A stretch of DNA of 64,000 nt from NCBI GenBank assembly GCA_015680685.1, contig MNCI01004046.1, forward strand, positions 283,485-347,484, read 5' to 3'. The notes below the pieces were generated by a model that made no database searches, was not told the origin of the DNA, and saw only the letters and a list, made by a program, of their open reading frames with translations. This stretch comes from Gnetum montanum (Eukaryota; Streptophyta; Gnetopsida; Gnetales; Gnetaceae). The translations under genes and the position numbers were made by a program. Of the stretch, positions 21,148-32,866 are shown piece by piece; positions within the stretch are counted from its first letter, which is position 1, and each line of letters starts with the position of its first letter.

Positions 21148-23930
21148 GAATCATATTCAAGACATAAATAGCAATGAGAATGAAATAGATAGTACTCCAT
21201 TGAAGGAAAATGCATCACAAGAAGAAAATGTCTTAGATTGTAATGTGGAAATTTTGAAACCATTTGTAAGAGTAGATTTATTTTGAAATCTTCATTAAAA
21301 CAATTTGTAACACAATTAGACACTTGTAAGAGTGGAGGAGGTGGAAACAAAAGATGGAAGTGTCATGTATGTAGCCATAAATTCATTGCAAGTGGTACAC
21401 GAATATATCATCATTTCTTTTAGACATTAGAAAATAAAATAGGAACAAGTGTTATTGCATGTAAATTTCCATATCCTAATATTCAAAAAGTTATGTATAA
21501 CTACTTCCAAGCAAAAACTATGATAAAGAGTATTACTATAAGTATTCGAACAAAGGGAAACAAAAACAAGACAAAGGATGTTGTATAACTAGCAAAAAGA
21601 AAAGTGGTTAAACAAACAGAAATAAATTTTCAAGTTGAAAAAAAAATAAAAGTTGATATCAATATTGTAAAAATGTTTTATACAAATAGATTGCTATTCA
21701 AACTTGCATGCACTCCTTCATTCAAAAAAGCATTTCGTTATGCCATTGAAATAGGAAATATTTTTAAATTTTAAGTTATCATTTTTTATTTAAAAGTATT
21801 AGTAAAATTAATATTTTTATATGGAAGATCCATCTTATATCCCTCCAATTGAAGATAAGATTCAAAATGATCTTCTTAATGAGAGGTATGAACTTGGCAT
21901 GGAAAAGTTGGAGGAATGGAAGCAATTTTGGCAACAAAGTGGTTGTTTTGTTATAATGGATGGATAGACTGATATTCGTCAACGTTTATTAATTAATATT
22001 ATAATTAGTTGTCAACTTGGACCATTTTTTCTTAATGTTACAAACTACTCCAATCATATAAAAGATGCTAATTTTCAAGCCAAATTATTAGAGACAACAA
22101 TTGCAACTATTGATTCAAGCAACATTATTCAAATTATAACAGATTCAACTCCTGTTTGTAGGCATGTAGGAAAAATGATAGAAATGATTCATCCAAATAT
22201 ATTTTGGACTCCTTATTGTGTTCATTCTCTAAATAATACACTTCGTGATATTGGTAAAATTGATTGGGTGAAAAAGCCTATTATAGATGCAAGAGACATA
22301 CAAATTTTCATTTACAATCATCACTATTCAAATTTCTTGTTTAAGGAATGTAGCAAAAATAAGATTTTCAAAAAGCTTGTAGAAACAAGGTAATAGAATA
22401 CAAAAATCTATATTATGTGTTTTTAAGAGATTTGATTTATTAATGATAAACTAATTATAAATTTTGTAAAACAAGTATGCTTCATATTTCATAATGTTGG
22501 AGAGAATGCAAAAGATACAAGAATCATTGCAAACAATGGTTATAACTAGTAAATGAAAGAACTCGAAGGAAGCCAACACAACTATGGGAAAGAGTGTTAG
22601 AGAAAAGATTTTATCAAATGAGTGTTGGAAACCAGTAAGAAATAATTTATTTGAAATATAATTCTTTATTTTTTATTGTTTGCATCTTTATATCTTATTA
22701 AAAATAAGTATTTGTTATATTGTAGGAGGATTGTTGGCATGTTGCAACCTATTGTTGAGTTCATTCATTATGCTGATACAGATACAACTGCATCAAGAGA
22801 AATTTATGTAATTTATGAAAATATGTTAACAGAAATTAAAAGAAAGGTTCTACAAATGGATAGCTCTCTTGATTTTTATAATGCTTAATTACTTCCATTG
22901 ATTTTAAAAAGATGAAATGCTACAAATGCCCCATTGCATATGGCTGCATATGCATTAAATATTAAGTGGTATTCTTCAAAACATAGAGATAAAAATCCAA
23001 CAAAGTCTTGTGATGATTTTGATGTAAGAATAGGTTTCTTAGAATATGTTAAACAATAATATTCATTTTTTGAGGCTAACTTAATTCGAAAGGAATGACT
23101 TCAATTTACTAAAGGACATACAAAAGCATTTAAATGTGAAGATGCTATACTTGATATGGATGGAATAGGTCAAGAAGATCCAACTGGATGGTGGAGTTTG
23201 CATGGTGGAGATACTCCTAGACTTCAAACTTTAGCAATGAAGCTTCTTTCTTAGGGAATACGATCAATTTTTCATTAAACATATAACAAATATAAATACG
23301 TATTAATTTTCTTAAGAAATTTATGAAATGTGATGTTTGAAAACTTGAAATAGTGATGTTTTATATATCATTATGTATTCTCTAAACACCATAATTAGTA
23401 GGCTATCAAGTTTGAAGCTTCAAATGAGTTTGTTTATTGATGAAGTTTTGAATGATTTATAACATAAATCTTTTAACAATGCAAAATTCCATTCCTGTTT
23501 TTATAATTTATGTAGGTTGCATCTTCTTATGCTGTTGAAAGAAATTGGTCAACATATTCTTTCATTCATTGTATCAAAAGAAATAGTCTTACTCCAAAAA
23601 GAGCTGAAAAATTAGTGTCTATTCATAGCATGATTAGATTGGAAGAAAGAAAGGAAATAAAATATAGGCAATCACCTACTCTTCGTTGGGATGTTAATCC
23701 AGAAGATGATGATGTTCTAATAGTTGATGATAGAGAAAGTTATGTTCTAATAGTTGATGATAGAGAAAGTTATTCTACTGACTTAGTTAATGTTCTTGGA
23801 ACAATAAATCTTAATATTGATGATTCAATACTATGCAAATGATATTAATGACATAGAACAAAATGAAGCAGGTTTCACAAATTTACTCTTTAGAGCAAGG
23901 AGAAAATATAGGCTACAAATTGGAATTTGA
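21148..23930 (+). pseudogene. hAT-superfamily transposase remnant (BED finger, DUF659, hATC)
   Basis: Reads in plus orientation. An N-terminal acidic exon begins near 21148. A BED-type zinc finger lies at about 21326-21420 ('KRWKCHVCSHKF...TRIYHH'). The DUF659 domain spans about 21830-22390, with 'NIIQIITDS', 'IFWTPYCVHSLNNTL', 'IGKIDWVKK' and 'FIYNHH'. A probable intron lies at 22391-22475. Middle-domain pieces span 22720-23260, and the hATC dimerisation domain lies at about 23515-23650 ('ERNWSTYSFIH', 'KRNSLTPKRAEKLV'). The Trp of the conserved DGW[ST]D motif is a stop (TAG) near 21965, and other stops and frame changes follow. It sits inside copia D, so it is younger than copia D or was captured by it. 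Confidence 0.85.
23714..23773 (+). repeat. 30-bp tandem duplication in the hAT C-terminus
   Basis: A 30-base unit starting GTTCTAATAG occurs twice, exactly in tandem (23714-23743 and 23744-23773). It keeps frame and doubles the decapeptide VLIVDDRESY. The two copies look identical, so the duplication is recent relative to the decay of the element. Confidence 0.9.
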
Positions 23931-24244
23931 ACAATGTGAAAGCTTCTAAGCTTTGGCAAGAAACTCTTTTGTGTTTTAGAAAGAGATAGATAATTTTGTA
24001 ACATTATCATATATATATATATATAACAAACATGAGACTCAATGTTTCATTGCAATCTTCTATGCAATTTTTAAGGCTGAGCAATATTTTGAATTTACAT
24101 TGTACTTGTTCTATATTTTACAATGTTTTTTATGATATATGAGATTTCATTTTTTTAAAACTAATATATTTAAATTTTCTTTATTACATTCCCAGCTACA
24201 GCCCCACTTTTTCTTGAGGCACACATACCCAAACATGTTCAAAA

Positions 24245-24727
24245 TCACGAATCCTCCATTCCTCGCTTCCATGAATCGGATTCTTTTGATGCATAGATTG
24301 GTACAAAGAAAGATAAGGTTGTAAATATAGGTGGCATTGTAGGAAGTAAATGGCTGGATGAAAATTTGGATGACCACTGTAAAAAATTATTACAGAATAT
24401 GGGCTGGTTGTTATTTGGAGTGTGGTTGACAGACCATAAGATTTCTGGATTTAGCGACCTGTTGTCCCTAATTAATGGTGGATTTGGAGTGGCAGAAAAT
24501 TGCGGGTAATACTTTGATGAATTATTATCATTATTTGAATAAAAGTAAGGCAAGGATTGAGTGCCATCTGTTAATGAAGATTGAAACTGATGACTACCTG
24601 ATGCTGAAAGTAGTGGATAATTCACAGAAGAAATACCGTTGGCATTGCCTTTTCTGCTTTGCTGCTCTGGAAATGGTGGCCAAAAACAATTTGACATCTG
24701 TAGAAAGAACGGATCTGTAATGTCTTT
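24245..24727 (-). pseudogene. Ser/Asn/Pro-rich exon-like ORF of unknown origin
   Basis: An open frame of about 160 codons from just after a stop (24728-24730) to 24245, with ATG at 24697. Composition is rich in Ser, Asn, Pro and Gln (for example 'FWPPFPEQQSRKGNANGISS', 'NNDNNSSKYYPQFSATPNPP'), like the disordered part of a plant transcription factor. Upstream in the same frame another coding-like stretch ('FSLYLEPYTEGI') is broken by stops. The composition is unlike neighbouring retroelement frames. Probably a host gene fragment carried by a transposon, but the parent gene was not recognised. Confidence 0.4.
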
Positions 24728-25049
24728 TCAAGGCATTGGTGACGAATCGTTGCTGCATCAAATTCCTTCAGTGTATGGCTCCAAATACAAGGAGAAGTAG
24801 CTGGACGGCACAATGGCTGCCGCAACACACGAGCTAGTTTCTACCATGAATTTTCTGAAGACGTAGCCTTTGACTAAGAGCGTAAAATGTTTGACTGCAA
24901 CAAAGATGGCTTTTGATTTGTAGTACCATGATGCATAAAATCATGATTTTTAAATTTACTAATGCAGTATTCTCCATTTTCTATATACTACGCATGTGTA
25001 TAAATGTCATATTTTTGAAACATTACATCTCTTAGATTCCATCACCTTT

Positions 25050-27100
25050 TTATTTTCAAGATCATAACATCTACAACCTTTGGAATTTGTAGAATATCCA
25101 ATAAAAATGTATAGCCTAGCCTTCTTATCAAGCTTCTATCTACTTTTTAAACATAAAGGAGATCCAAAGATTTTTAAATATCAAATGTCTAGAGTATAGC
25201 CATATCATAATTCATATGGTGTTTTATTTTGAATTGACCTTCATGGCACCCTCTTTAAAAGATAAATTATTGTTACACAAGCTTTTGCCCAAAACTTATT
25301 ATTCAAGCTTGGCATTTGAAGCAAGCACCTTATCATTTCAACAATTGTTCTATTTTTACTCCATTTTGTTGGGGTGCAAATGATGTGGTGGTTTGATGAA
25401 TTATCTCATTTTTCTTGCAAAATTCATCAAATTCATTTGATAAAAATTCACCACCACAATATGTGTGGATCGTTTTTATTATCTTAATAATTTGTTTTTC
25501 TACTTTCACCTTGAACTTTTTAAAAAATTCCAATGTTTGATCTTTTAATTTCATAAAATAACCCCAAGCAAATCTTGAAAAATCATCCACAATAATGAAT
25601 ATATAGTGACTTTTACCTAGGCTCAATGTTTACATGTGACTGCATAGATCCATATGAACTAGATCTAATTTTGATTGAGATCTATGTTCTTTCCTAGGAA
25701 ATGGCAATCTTGTGATTTTTCCTAGTTGACATATGCCATAATCATAATTATCTAGCAAAGAAAATTTGGGCATTCCTCTTACAATTTCTTCTTTTTGCAT
25801 GTGGCCCAAAGAGCCAAAATTAACATGACCTAGTTTTGCATGCCATAGCCATGTTGTGTCATCTGTGACAATGAGACAACGAACATTTTTTTGCATTTGC
25901 AACTTATACATTTGATTCTTGTGAATAGGGATAATGGCAATACCTTTGCCATCATTAGCCTTAAAAATCTTACAAACATCTTTTTCAAATTCCACACAAT
26001 AACCATTATGACATAATCGGCCAACACTTAATAAATTCTTTAAAAGATCTAGAACATAATGTATTTGGGAGATAATATATTTATTACCTTGAGTTGTTGT
26101 GAAGGCAAGCAATCCAATCTCGATAATGGTTAGCTTCTTGCCATTACCTATAGTTACCTTTACATCATATTTTTCTAAAATTGAGAACAATTTCTTATTC
26201 CCTATAATGTGATTACTGCACCTACTATCAACATACCAAATATTGCTATTGTTGCCAACATCTAGTACCTTTGTAAAATTCAAGAGTTGACTTCTTCTTT
26301 TTCAATGTAAAATAACTATTCACATTTTTGTTGATCCTTTTGCTAATATTCATGTTCTACAATTTTATTTTATTTTATTTTGTCTTTCTTTTCGTACTTC
26401 TTTGTAGACCAACATTCTAGAGTATTGTGGGTGTTGGTGGCACAAAAATCATAATACTTACCTTCTTTTAATTGATTGGATCTTCCATGACCATGACCTT
26501 CAAATTTGTTGTGACCATGTTTGTGTCCTCTAAATGAGGATCTACCTAAGGATCATTGATTTTCATTTTGATTAGATGTCCTTTGAAATTGCACTTGAAA
26601 TGCATTTTTTGTTGACTTCTCAAGATCAGCAATCCTTTCTCATATGCCCTTAAGCTTTCTACTAGCTCAACCTTGATCATCTTATCAAGATCTCTTGCTT
26701 CTTCAATAGCCATAATGACAGGATCATATCATCTAGTTATACTTTGAACAATCTTTTCAATGGCATGCCTTTTCTCAAGCATTTCTCCACAAGATTCAAG
26801 TCCATTTTGAACTTATTGAAATTGGCAAACGTATTGATCAATGTTCTCTAAATCTAGCACGCACAAAGATTCAAAATCTTTCCTAAATACTTGTAGCTTG
26901 ACAAATCTAACTTTTCATGATCCCTTGTATGCAATCTTGAGTTCATTCCATGCAACTTTGCTATTTCAATGCATGATAATTTTGGGAAAGATTATCACAT
27001 CTAACCTAGATTGAATGATGAATAATGCTTTTGCATCCTTCTTACAAAGCTCCTTGACTTCATTCTTTTGTTCTTACTTTAAGGCTTGAAATGTTTCTTG
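25050..27100 (-). pseudogene. Copia D gag C-terminus, protease, and integrase remnant
   Basis: In sense order from 27100: gag (UBN2-like, 'KAIEKIVQSIT' region near 26770, Cys-His knuckle near 26440), then the 217-codon frame 25630-26283 with 'WYVDSRCSNHIIGN' (protease DSG changed to DSR), 'VTIGNGKKL' and the pre-integrase 'WLWHAKLGHVNFGSL'. Integrase occupies 25333-25626, including 'FIIVDDFSRFAWGYFMKLK', 'CGGEFLSNEF' and 'FAPQQNGV'. The frame then decays toward 25050, where 'FYWIFYKFQ' matches the usual FxGYSxxSK region. Stops lie at several conserved positions. Confidence 0.85.
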
Positions 27101-27105
27101 ACCAA

Positions 27106-27952
27106 TGATGAGTGGCAAGGTACCCCTACACTCAACCATACAAACATGAGCATTCACACACAATCCAGTCGAACTCCATAAACGAACTAGTTGTGGTATC
27201 TAGATAGTTACACATTGATTGCAATTCGTTGTCTTCCCACATGGACTAGTATTTACTTATCATGTATGGTTTAGTCCAAAGTAAGAGGTATGATATGATT
27301 TCTAACACTAGGCTACTCCTTGAGACAATGGGAAATAATCTTGATTAAACTAATAAGCATTAGGAAATAAAGTCTAAGCTAGCCTAACTGCGATGAGCAT
27401 CCATCCTTAATCATCCATACTCATCTTGGACCTCATGTACTACTTCTGGGATTACCAAGCGCACATTACTTAAGAACTCCTAAATACGCTTCTGGGTTAC
27501 CAAGTAGTTACACTTCAATGTTCGTGATTAAGTTGTACTCATTGCACATTTAATAACATGAATAGTAAATGATATTAAAGAAATATTAACTAAGAAAATA
27601 ATAAATAACAATAAAAATTAAATAATTAAAAGACTAAGTGAAGGCTACAATGATGGAGTAATCTCGATCTTTATTGTCGGTCATGTGCATGTCCAAGTAT
27701 GTCAAACTCAAATAAAGGTTCCGTACAATTACAATCATCACACAGCAGGCATGCATTGGGGAAAGAATTGAAATGAATTGAAAACTAACAAAAAGACTCT
27801 ACTCTAATACTTACTAACTCCCCCCTTTCTATGTGCCTGAATGTGGTATTTATAGGCTTACATAGGAACCACGATATCATGTATTTGATATTGTTATCCA
27901 AGCTACGATATCGCGTACCCGATATCGAGACCTAGCAAAACACAATTCATCA
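27106..27952 (-). repeat. 3' LTR of element C
   Basis: 847 bases, TGATGAGTGGCAAGG...CACAATTCATCA, closely matching 35073-35932. The GATATC words are at 27869-27928. The polypurine tract TATGGGGGTA (minus strand) abuts its inner end at 27953-27962. Confidence 0.92.
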
Positions 27953-28139
27953 TACCCCCATAACTAAATAACAACTCGTCCTCGAGTTAGAAAAAATGAA
28001 AATGAGTTTGATTGATTACATAATGGGTAGGTATGGGATTATTTGACTAACTAGGAATTACTCATGCTGCAATGTGGAATTGAACAAAACAAAATTGGGA
28101 CACATACACGGAATCTTCAAAAGATAAAATTTATTAGAC

Positions 28140-30888
28140 TCATGTGGTTCCTGGTGGCGGTGGTTCCTCCATGGGTCTCTTCCCCTTATCTTGTTCTCCA
28201 AGTTTTGGAAATTGATGTCTCTGAAGAAGTGCCTGGAGCTTTTCTTCTTCAGTTCAGGGATCCTATGTCATCCATGCTAATGCTCCAATGGTTGATGGAT
28301 TTGGCACCTTCCACGGACATGGCAGTTGCAAAAACATCTGGTTGGCCTTGACATACCAAGTCTCAAATAGTCATCATTCCTCTTCATAGGCTTTATCTTT
28401 GTTCTTGTATTCCTAATAGTCCATGAGCCATCGAGCCAAATCCACCACAACATCCTTTTGTCCTTGGTAGCTAGCCTTGAGCACCTCTAGTTCAAAATTT
28501 ACCACTTCTAACTTCTACAGCGTCTTCTTGTGCTCAACAAATTCTATTTCATACCTTGTGTAGGTGGTTTCTACCTACTTTTCCAATTCTATTCTCGAGC
28601 ATCTTGCTATCAACATGGCCAAGTTGGCATACCATAGGTTTGCCAACTCCATGTACTCTGTAAGGTCTTGTATCTGTAAGTCCTGGCTTTTCAGTTTAGC
28701 TTAGTGGACGAAGGCATAAGTATCCAATATGGTTTACCAATCAATGTTTTGAGCACTAACAATGTTAATATGGGCTTTGGCCATATGGATTTCTTTTTCT
28801 ATCACCTGTTTGTACATTCCCACCTAATCTCTGAAGTTCTCTTTGAGCTTCTCATGTCTCTTGGCCTCGTTCTGCCATGCACTTATTTCAATTGCCATCT
28901 TTTGACAGATCATGCATACCTCCTCCATTGCGAGGGTTCTATTTTCTCTAGTTAAGAAATTCATATCATGGTTGACCCTTATTAATTGTTCCCACAATTG
29001 CTAAAAATTTTCCTCCAGAACATTCTTTTTTTTTCCATTGTAGTCAACCAGAGATTGTCAATAGAAAGTTGTTTATTTTTCTCTTGTAAGGCTTTGAGTG
29101 CTTTGGCATGTGCATATGTTTGAGCTTGTGCCTTGGAAGCATCCCAATCAACCTTCTCTTTTTCCTTCACCACTATTTTATTCTCTACCAGCAATTTATT
29201 CATTTGCTCTATCCGGAACGACTCTAGTTGGTCTACAAGGATGAACTGGGACGGATCCCGCTGTGCAGCTTGCAAGGTGATGAGCTTTTCTTGGAGTCTT
29301 TTTAACTCCTCCTCTACATGCTCTAACTCCTCCTCTACATGCTTGGCCCTGAACTCTGCCATGAACAACTTTCCTTTTGTGGAGATGAGGTTTGCCTGAG
29401 TTGCTATGACATCTTGAGGGATGTCAAATAGAGACGTCATCACTTATCCTGTCTACAGCAACTGATCTAGAACATCCTCATGCTCTGCAGGAATCATTGA
29501 GGGAGCAGCCAAATTTTGAGCATTGCGTGCTCCTATAAAATCTACTGATGGCACAATAAGGACATTGAATGATTCTTTTATGTGGTCTGTGACCGCTTCT
29601 GTGACTCCCACTACATCTTGGTGTTGCATGACGACTACTGTGGTGCCTTCACCAATTTCTAATTACACCTGAAAAGATGCAACATTCCTAGAGATCTATT
29701 GTGACCAGTGTGATTCCCCTCCTTCTGTTTGGATAGATACCTTGCCTCGTGCATGATCAATTAAGACTGTGGATAGTATGGCATCATCGATAACCCTGAA
29801 GAGATTGGCCTCATCATGGCTTCTCCAACTGACCATTTCAGCAATGGCCCTGAATTGGCTCATCAATGGTCAATAGTCTATGGCAGCAATGGTGGTTGGT
29901 CTTGCTAGCTTGTAATTTGTGTGCTGGGCCCCGCTTCCTATTTATACTCAAGCTCTAGTGTCTCACCAACACTTTTCCTTGGGGCTGGTGGCTTCAGTAA
30001 TTCAGTGAATGAAGCATTTTGGGCCTTTCTGGGGACATCATTGATGTACCCCAGAATTCTAGCATGTCGGCATAGCTTCCTAATGAGACAGGGGAAGGGC
30101 ACTACGAACTTCCCCATCTTACATTCTTCAAACCACCTTAAAATTTCTGTAAGATATAGATGGGGTAGGTTGGTGTTAACCTTGCCCATCAGGATGCCAC
30201 TTCCTCTAGTTGCATATGTGGAAATTTTGTTTAAACCCTTTGTGGGGAAGATGTGATATGTGCTAGTTTTGAAATAGATTCTCTCTTCAAGTGTCAGCTC
30301 TCCATATGCTTTATCTTCCTTGTTGTATGCCCTTTTCAACCATATCTTCCATGCATCAGCATCAAAATAAGTGGACAAGTGAGCAACTTTTGGCCCTGTA
30401 TTCGAAAGATTTAGAACTTTCGAAATGGCTTTGGTAGAGAAATCATTAGAAATACCACCAATATCAATGGTGGTGCCTTCTTCTTTATTGTGCCAAAATT
30501 GGTACGTCTCTCCTAGGTACCAATCACCACTTTCAGAGAGAATAGGTCATAGTGGGGATCCTTTAAGTTGGTCCTTGACTACTTCGAAAGTAAACTCAGT
30601 GAAAGGTCTAAATTTAAGTTCCACAATCACAGCTGCTAATGTGGACCTTTCATGAATTGCTTGAACACATTCTAGAGACAACGTGAGATGTTGTCCCTGT
30701 TCAGGTGCTTCACCATCTCCTCCTTTGGCATGTCCCGATTGCACAATAATAGGAGGTTCCTGGTGGATGCTGAATGATTGTGCCTCCTGTTCTATACATT
30801 CCTTGAGGGATGCCCGACCTCTACCTCTCCTTGGCCATTTGGATGCACCCTTAGAGGGTCCTCCTTGCTATCCTCATTTAGGGGCCAT
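28140..30888 (-). pseudogene. Extra 3' ORF of element C: plant-transposon-protein-like domain plus coiled coil
   Basis: ATG at 30888 (MAPK) to TGA at 28140-28142, just inside the 3' LTR. From 30888 to 29938 a single frame is interrupted by only three stops (codons 5 and 7, and a Trp-to-TGA at about 30547). It contains 'GDWYLGETYQFW', 'ISNDFSTKAISKVLNL', 'ELTLEERIYFKTSTYHIFP' and 'VPFPCLIRKLCRHARI'. This order resembles the family called putative plant transposon protein (PF20167 in Pfam, from memory): a VRG..V.F-like start, an I...L.L helix, then an I..EI.......FP.LI..LC core. Residues encoded by 28982-29443 form a long Glu/Lys/Leu-rich coiled coil, and the tail ends MEEPPPPGTT. Element Y has a diverged homologue with the same order and tail. 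Family assignment is pattern-based. Confidence 0.65.
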
Positions 30889-32866
30889 CTGTAATCACAT
30901 GAAATGATTATTAGTAAGGCTATTTGCAAAATTTGATTTATACCTTACTCCTTACCTTAATAGATTCATTTCTTACTTAGTGTGATTTAGAGTTAGATAT
31001 TTTCACGGAAATTCCCCTAAAATTTTTGATATTGAGCCCCATTTTGATTAGGTGATTCCAAAAAATAATTTTCATGGTCTGGGCAAAGAGATAAAATTAA
31101 TTTGACAACCGTTTCTAACAATTTTAAGCTCACTTACCCTTATGGTATCCTTTGGGCAATGAAGAATTTCAAAAAAACTACATGCAAATTGGAATGTATC
31201 CTTCCCCCACAACTAAGTTAAACACTCCAGGTTTAAGTAGGTTCAATTGGAATGAGAATCAAAGCGTTAATGAGCAAGTTATGGATGTTTGAATGGTGGG
31301 TGCACAAGCTCGACAATTCATGGAAGAAAATTTCAACAACTCCCCTTGCATGAACAGTGAAGAATGATGTTGACATGTGTTGGGGGGGTGGAAGGGGGGG
31401 GTGGGGGAGGGGGGACAGGGTCCATATATATAGTATTTATAGACACAATATCATGGCCCTTTTAAAATAGGGTACTTGGAAAAATTGATAAATTTTCGAA
31501 TTTCCAAGGCCAAAAATGAAGGATTTAAGGTTGAGTTGAAAGATCTAGGGTAACATTTAAAGAGACCTAAAGGCACCAAGAGTGTAATGAGGTGGAATTT
31601 AACAATGAAATTCATGAATGGGATGAGGAAAAAGGACATGTAGTGGTGCACAAGAACGTTTGAATTAGAATGATGATAAAGGAAAGAATAACATTGGCAA
31701 TGTAGTATTCGGAGGATATAAAATGATGTGATGATGATGTGCAATGAGTGTAAATTATAAAGGTTACACAAGTGGGTCGTTCCCAAAGTAGGTTTCTACC
31801 CATCATGCCCTTACGTAACCACACCTAGAAATATCCATAGGTACTAAAATGGGTAAATGTAATCCGTACGAGTGCAACAAAACAAAAACACATGTAAATA
31901 CCACCATGATGAGGTATGAGTTCAATGCTACACAAGACACGAGTCAAAAAATCATGATGAGGTGAATTGTAGAAGGGATTGTAGAGATCGGGACATGAGG
32001 TAACTAACCCAGGGCATAATGAATCTTTTGTGTAGGGCATGATTAATGTGTCATTAGCCCATCACTCCAAAATCAAAACCAAGTCCATTCCTCTTATCAA
32101 TGGCATCGCATTTTTTTATCTAATGATGAACAACCATAAGAGCACCATGACAGCACAGCATACGATCACTTGGCGTTTCATCCAAGGGAGGAGTGATTTG
32201 GAATTTCTTGATAGCAAATTTTTTTTCTTGATCTTTTCTTTCTCTCTCCTTCTTTTTTTTGTCTTTCTAGCCACTCTGGCACTATGTCCTTTTCAAAAGT
32301 GAACCAGATAAGCCACCAACCTTTAGGCATGAGTGCATGTCTTTCTAGTGGGATCCCCAGAACCATATTGAGTTTCTTTATTAAGTTCCATTATTACTCT
32401 TACTCCCAATTTTTGTTAGATCTACAAGGATCTTAGTAAAACCAGGCTACATGATAACACCTACAAATGTCACCAAAAAGAATCCACAAGTTCCCTTGAT
32501 GTCACACCCTGGCCTTTCCCTCTTAGTCCATCATGTTTCGCTCTGGGCATAATGAGCACAAAATTACTTTTAAGTTTTCATGATGACAAGAATATCATCA
32601 TACCCAAAGTAGCACCTCTTATTAATAGAATGGTTGGGTGGATGTGGTGGGCTTGCTGTCTAAATAATTAGTCACTTGAGACTTGATAGCATAGAACAAA
32701 ACGTCAACCAATGAGTCACATGAGTGTTTTATTCATAGATGAGATTACCCATAAAAAGATAAAAAGATAAAAAAAATAAATAAAAAGATAAAACAACAAA
32801 TGGAAAGATGACTCAACAAATGAAAAAGCTAAAAATTGTAAAATTGAAGAAAAGGAAAAACATTTA
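30889..32866 (-). other. Non-coding region and T-rich linker of element C
   Basis: No protein homology. Blocks near 32316-32370 (CTTTAGGCATG, TCTTTCTAGT), 32490-32530 and 31765-31800 match the 3' regions of Y and Z. The linker (about 32740-32870) is T-rich on the sense strand. A run of short G tracts lies at 31381-31424. Confidence 0.6.
31381..31424 (+). repeat. G-rich tract with G-quadruplex potential
   Basis: Seven or more separate G runs of 3 to 8 bases within about 40 bases, interrupted only by T, GA or AC. The arrangement fits a G-quadruplex on the plus strand, antisense to element C. The run may also be prone to sequencing length error. Confidence 0.7.

Noticed and set aside
28704-28955. 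Plus-strand ORFs at 28064-28351, 28704-28955 and 29133-29399
   Set aside because: They are antisense to the extra ORF of element C, whose minus-strand reading is supported by homology with element Y.
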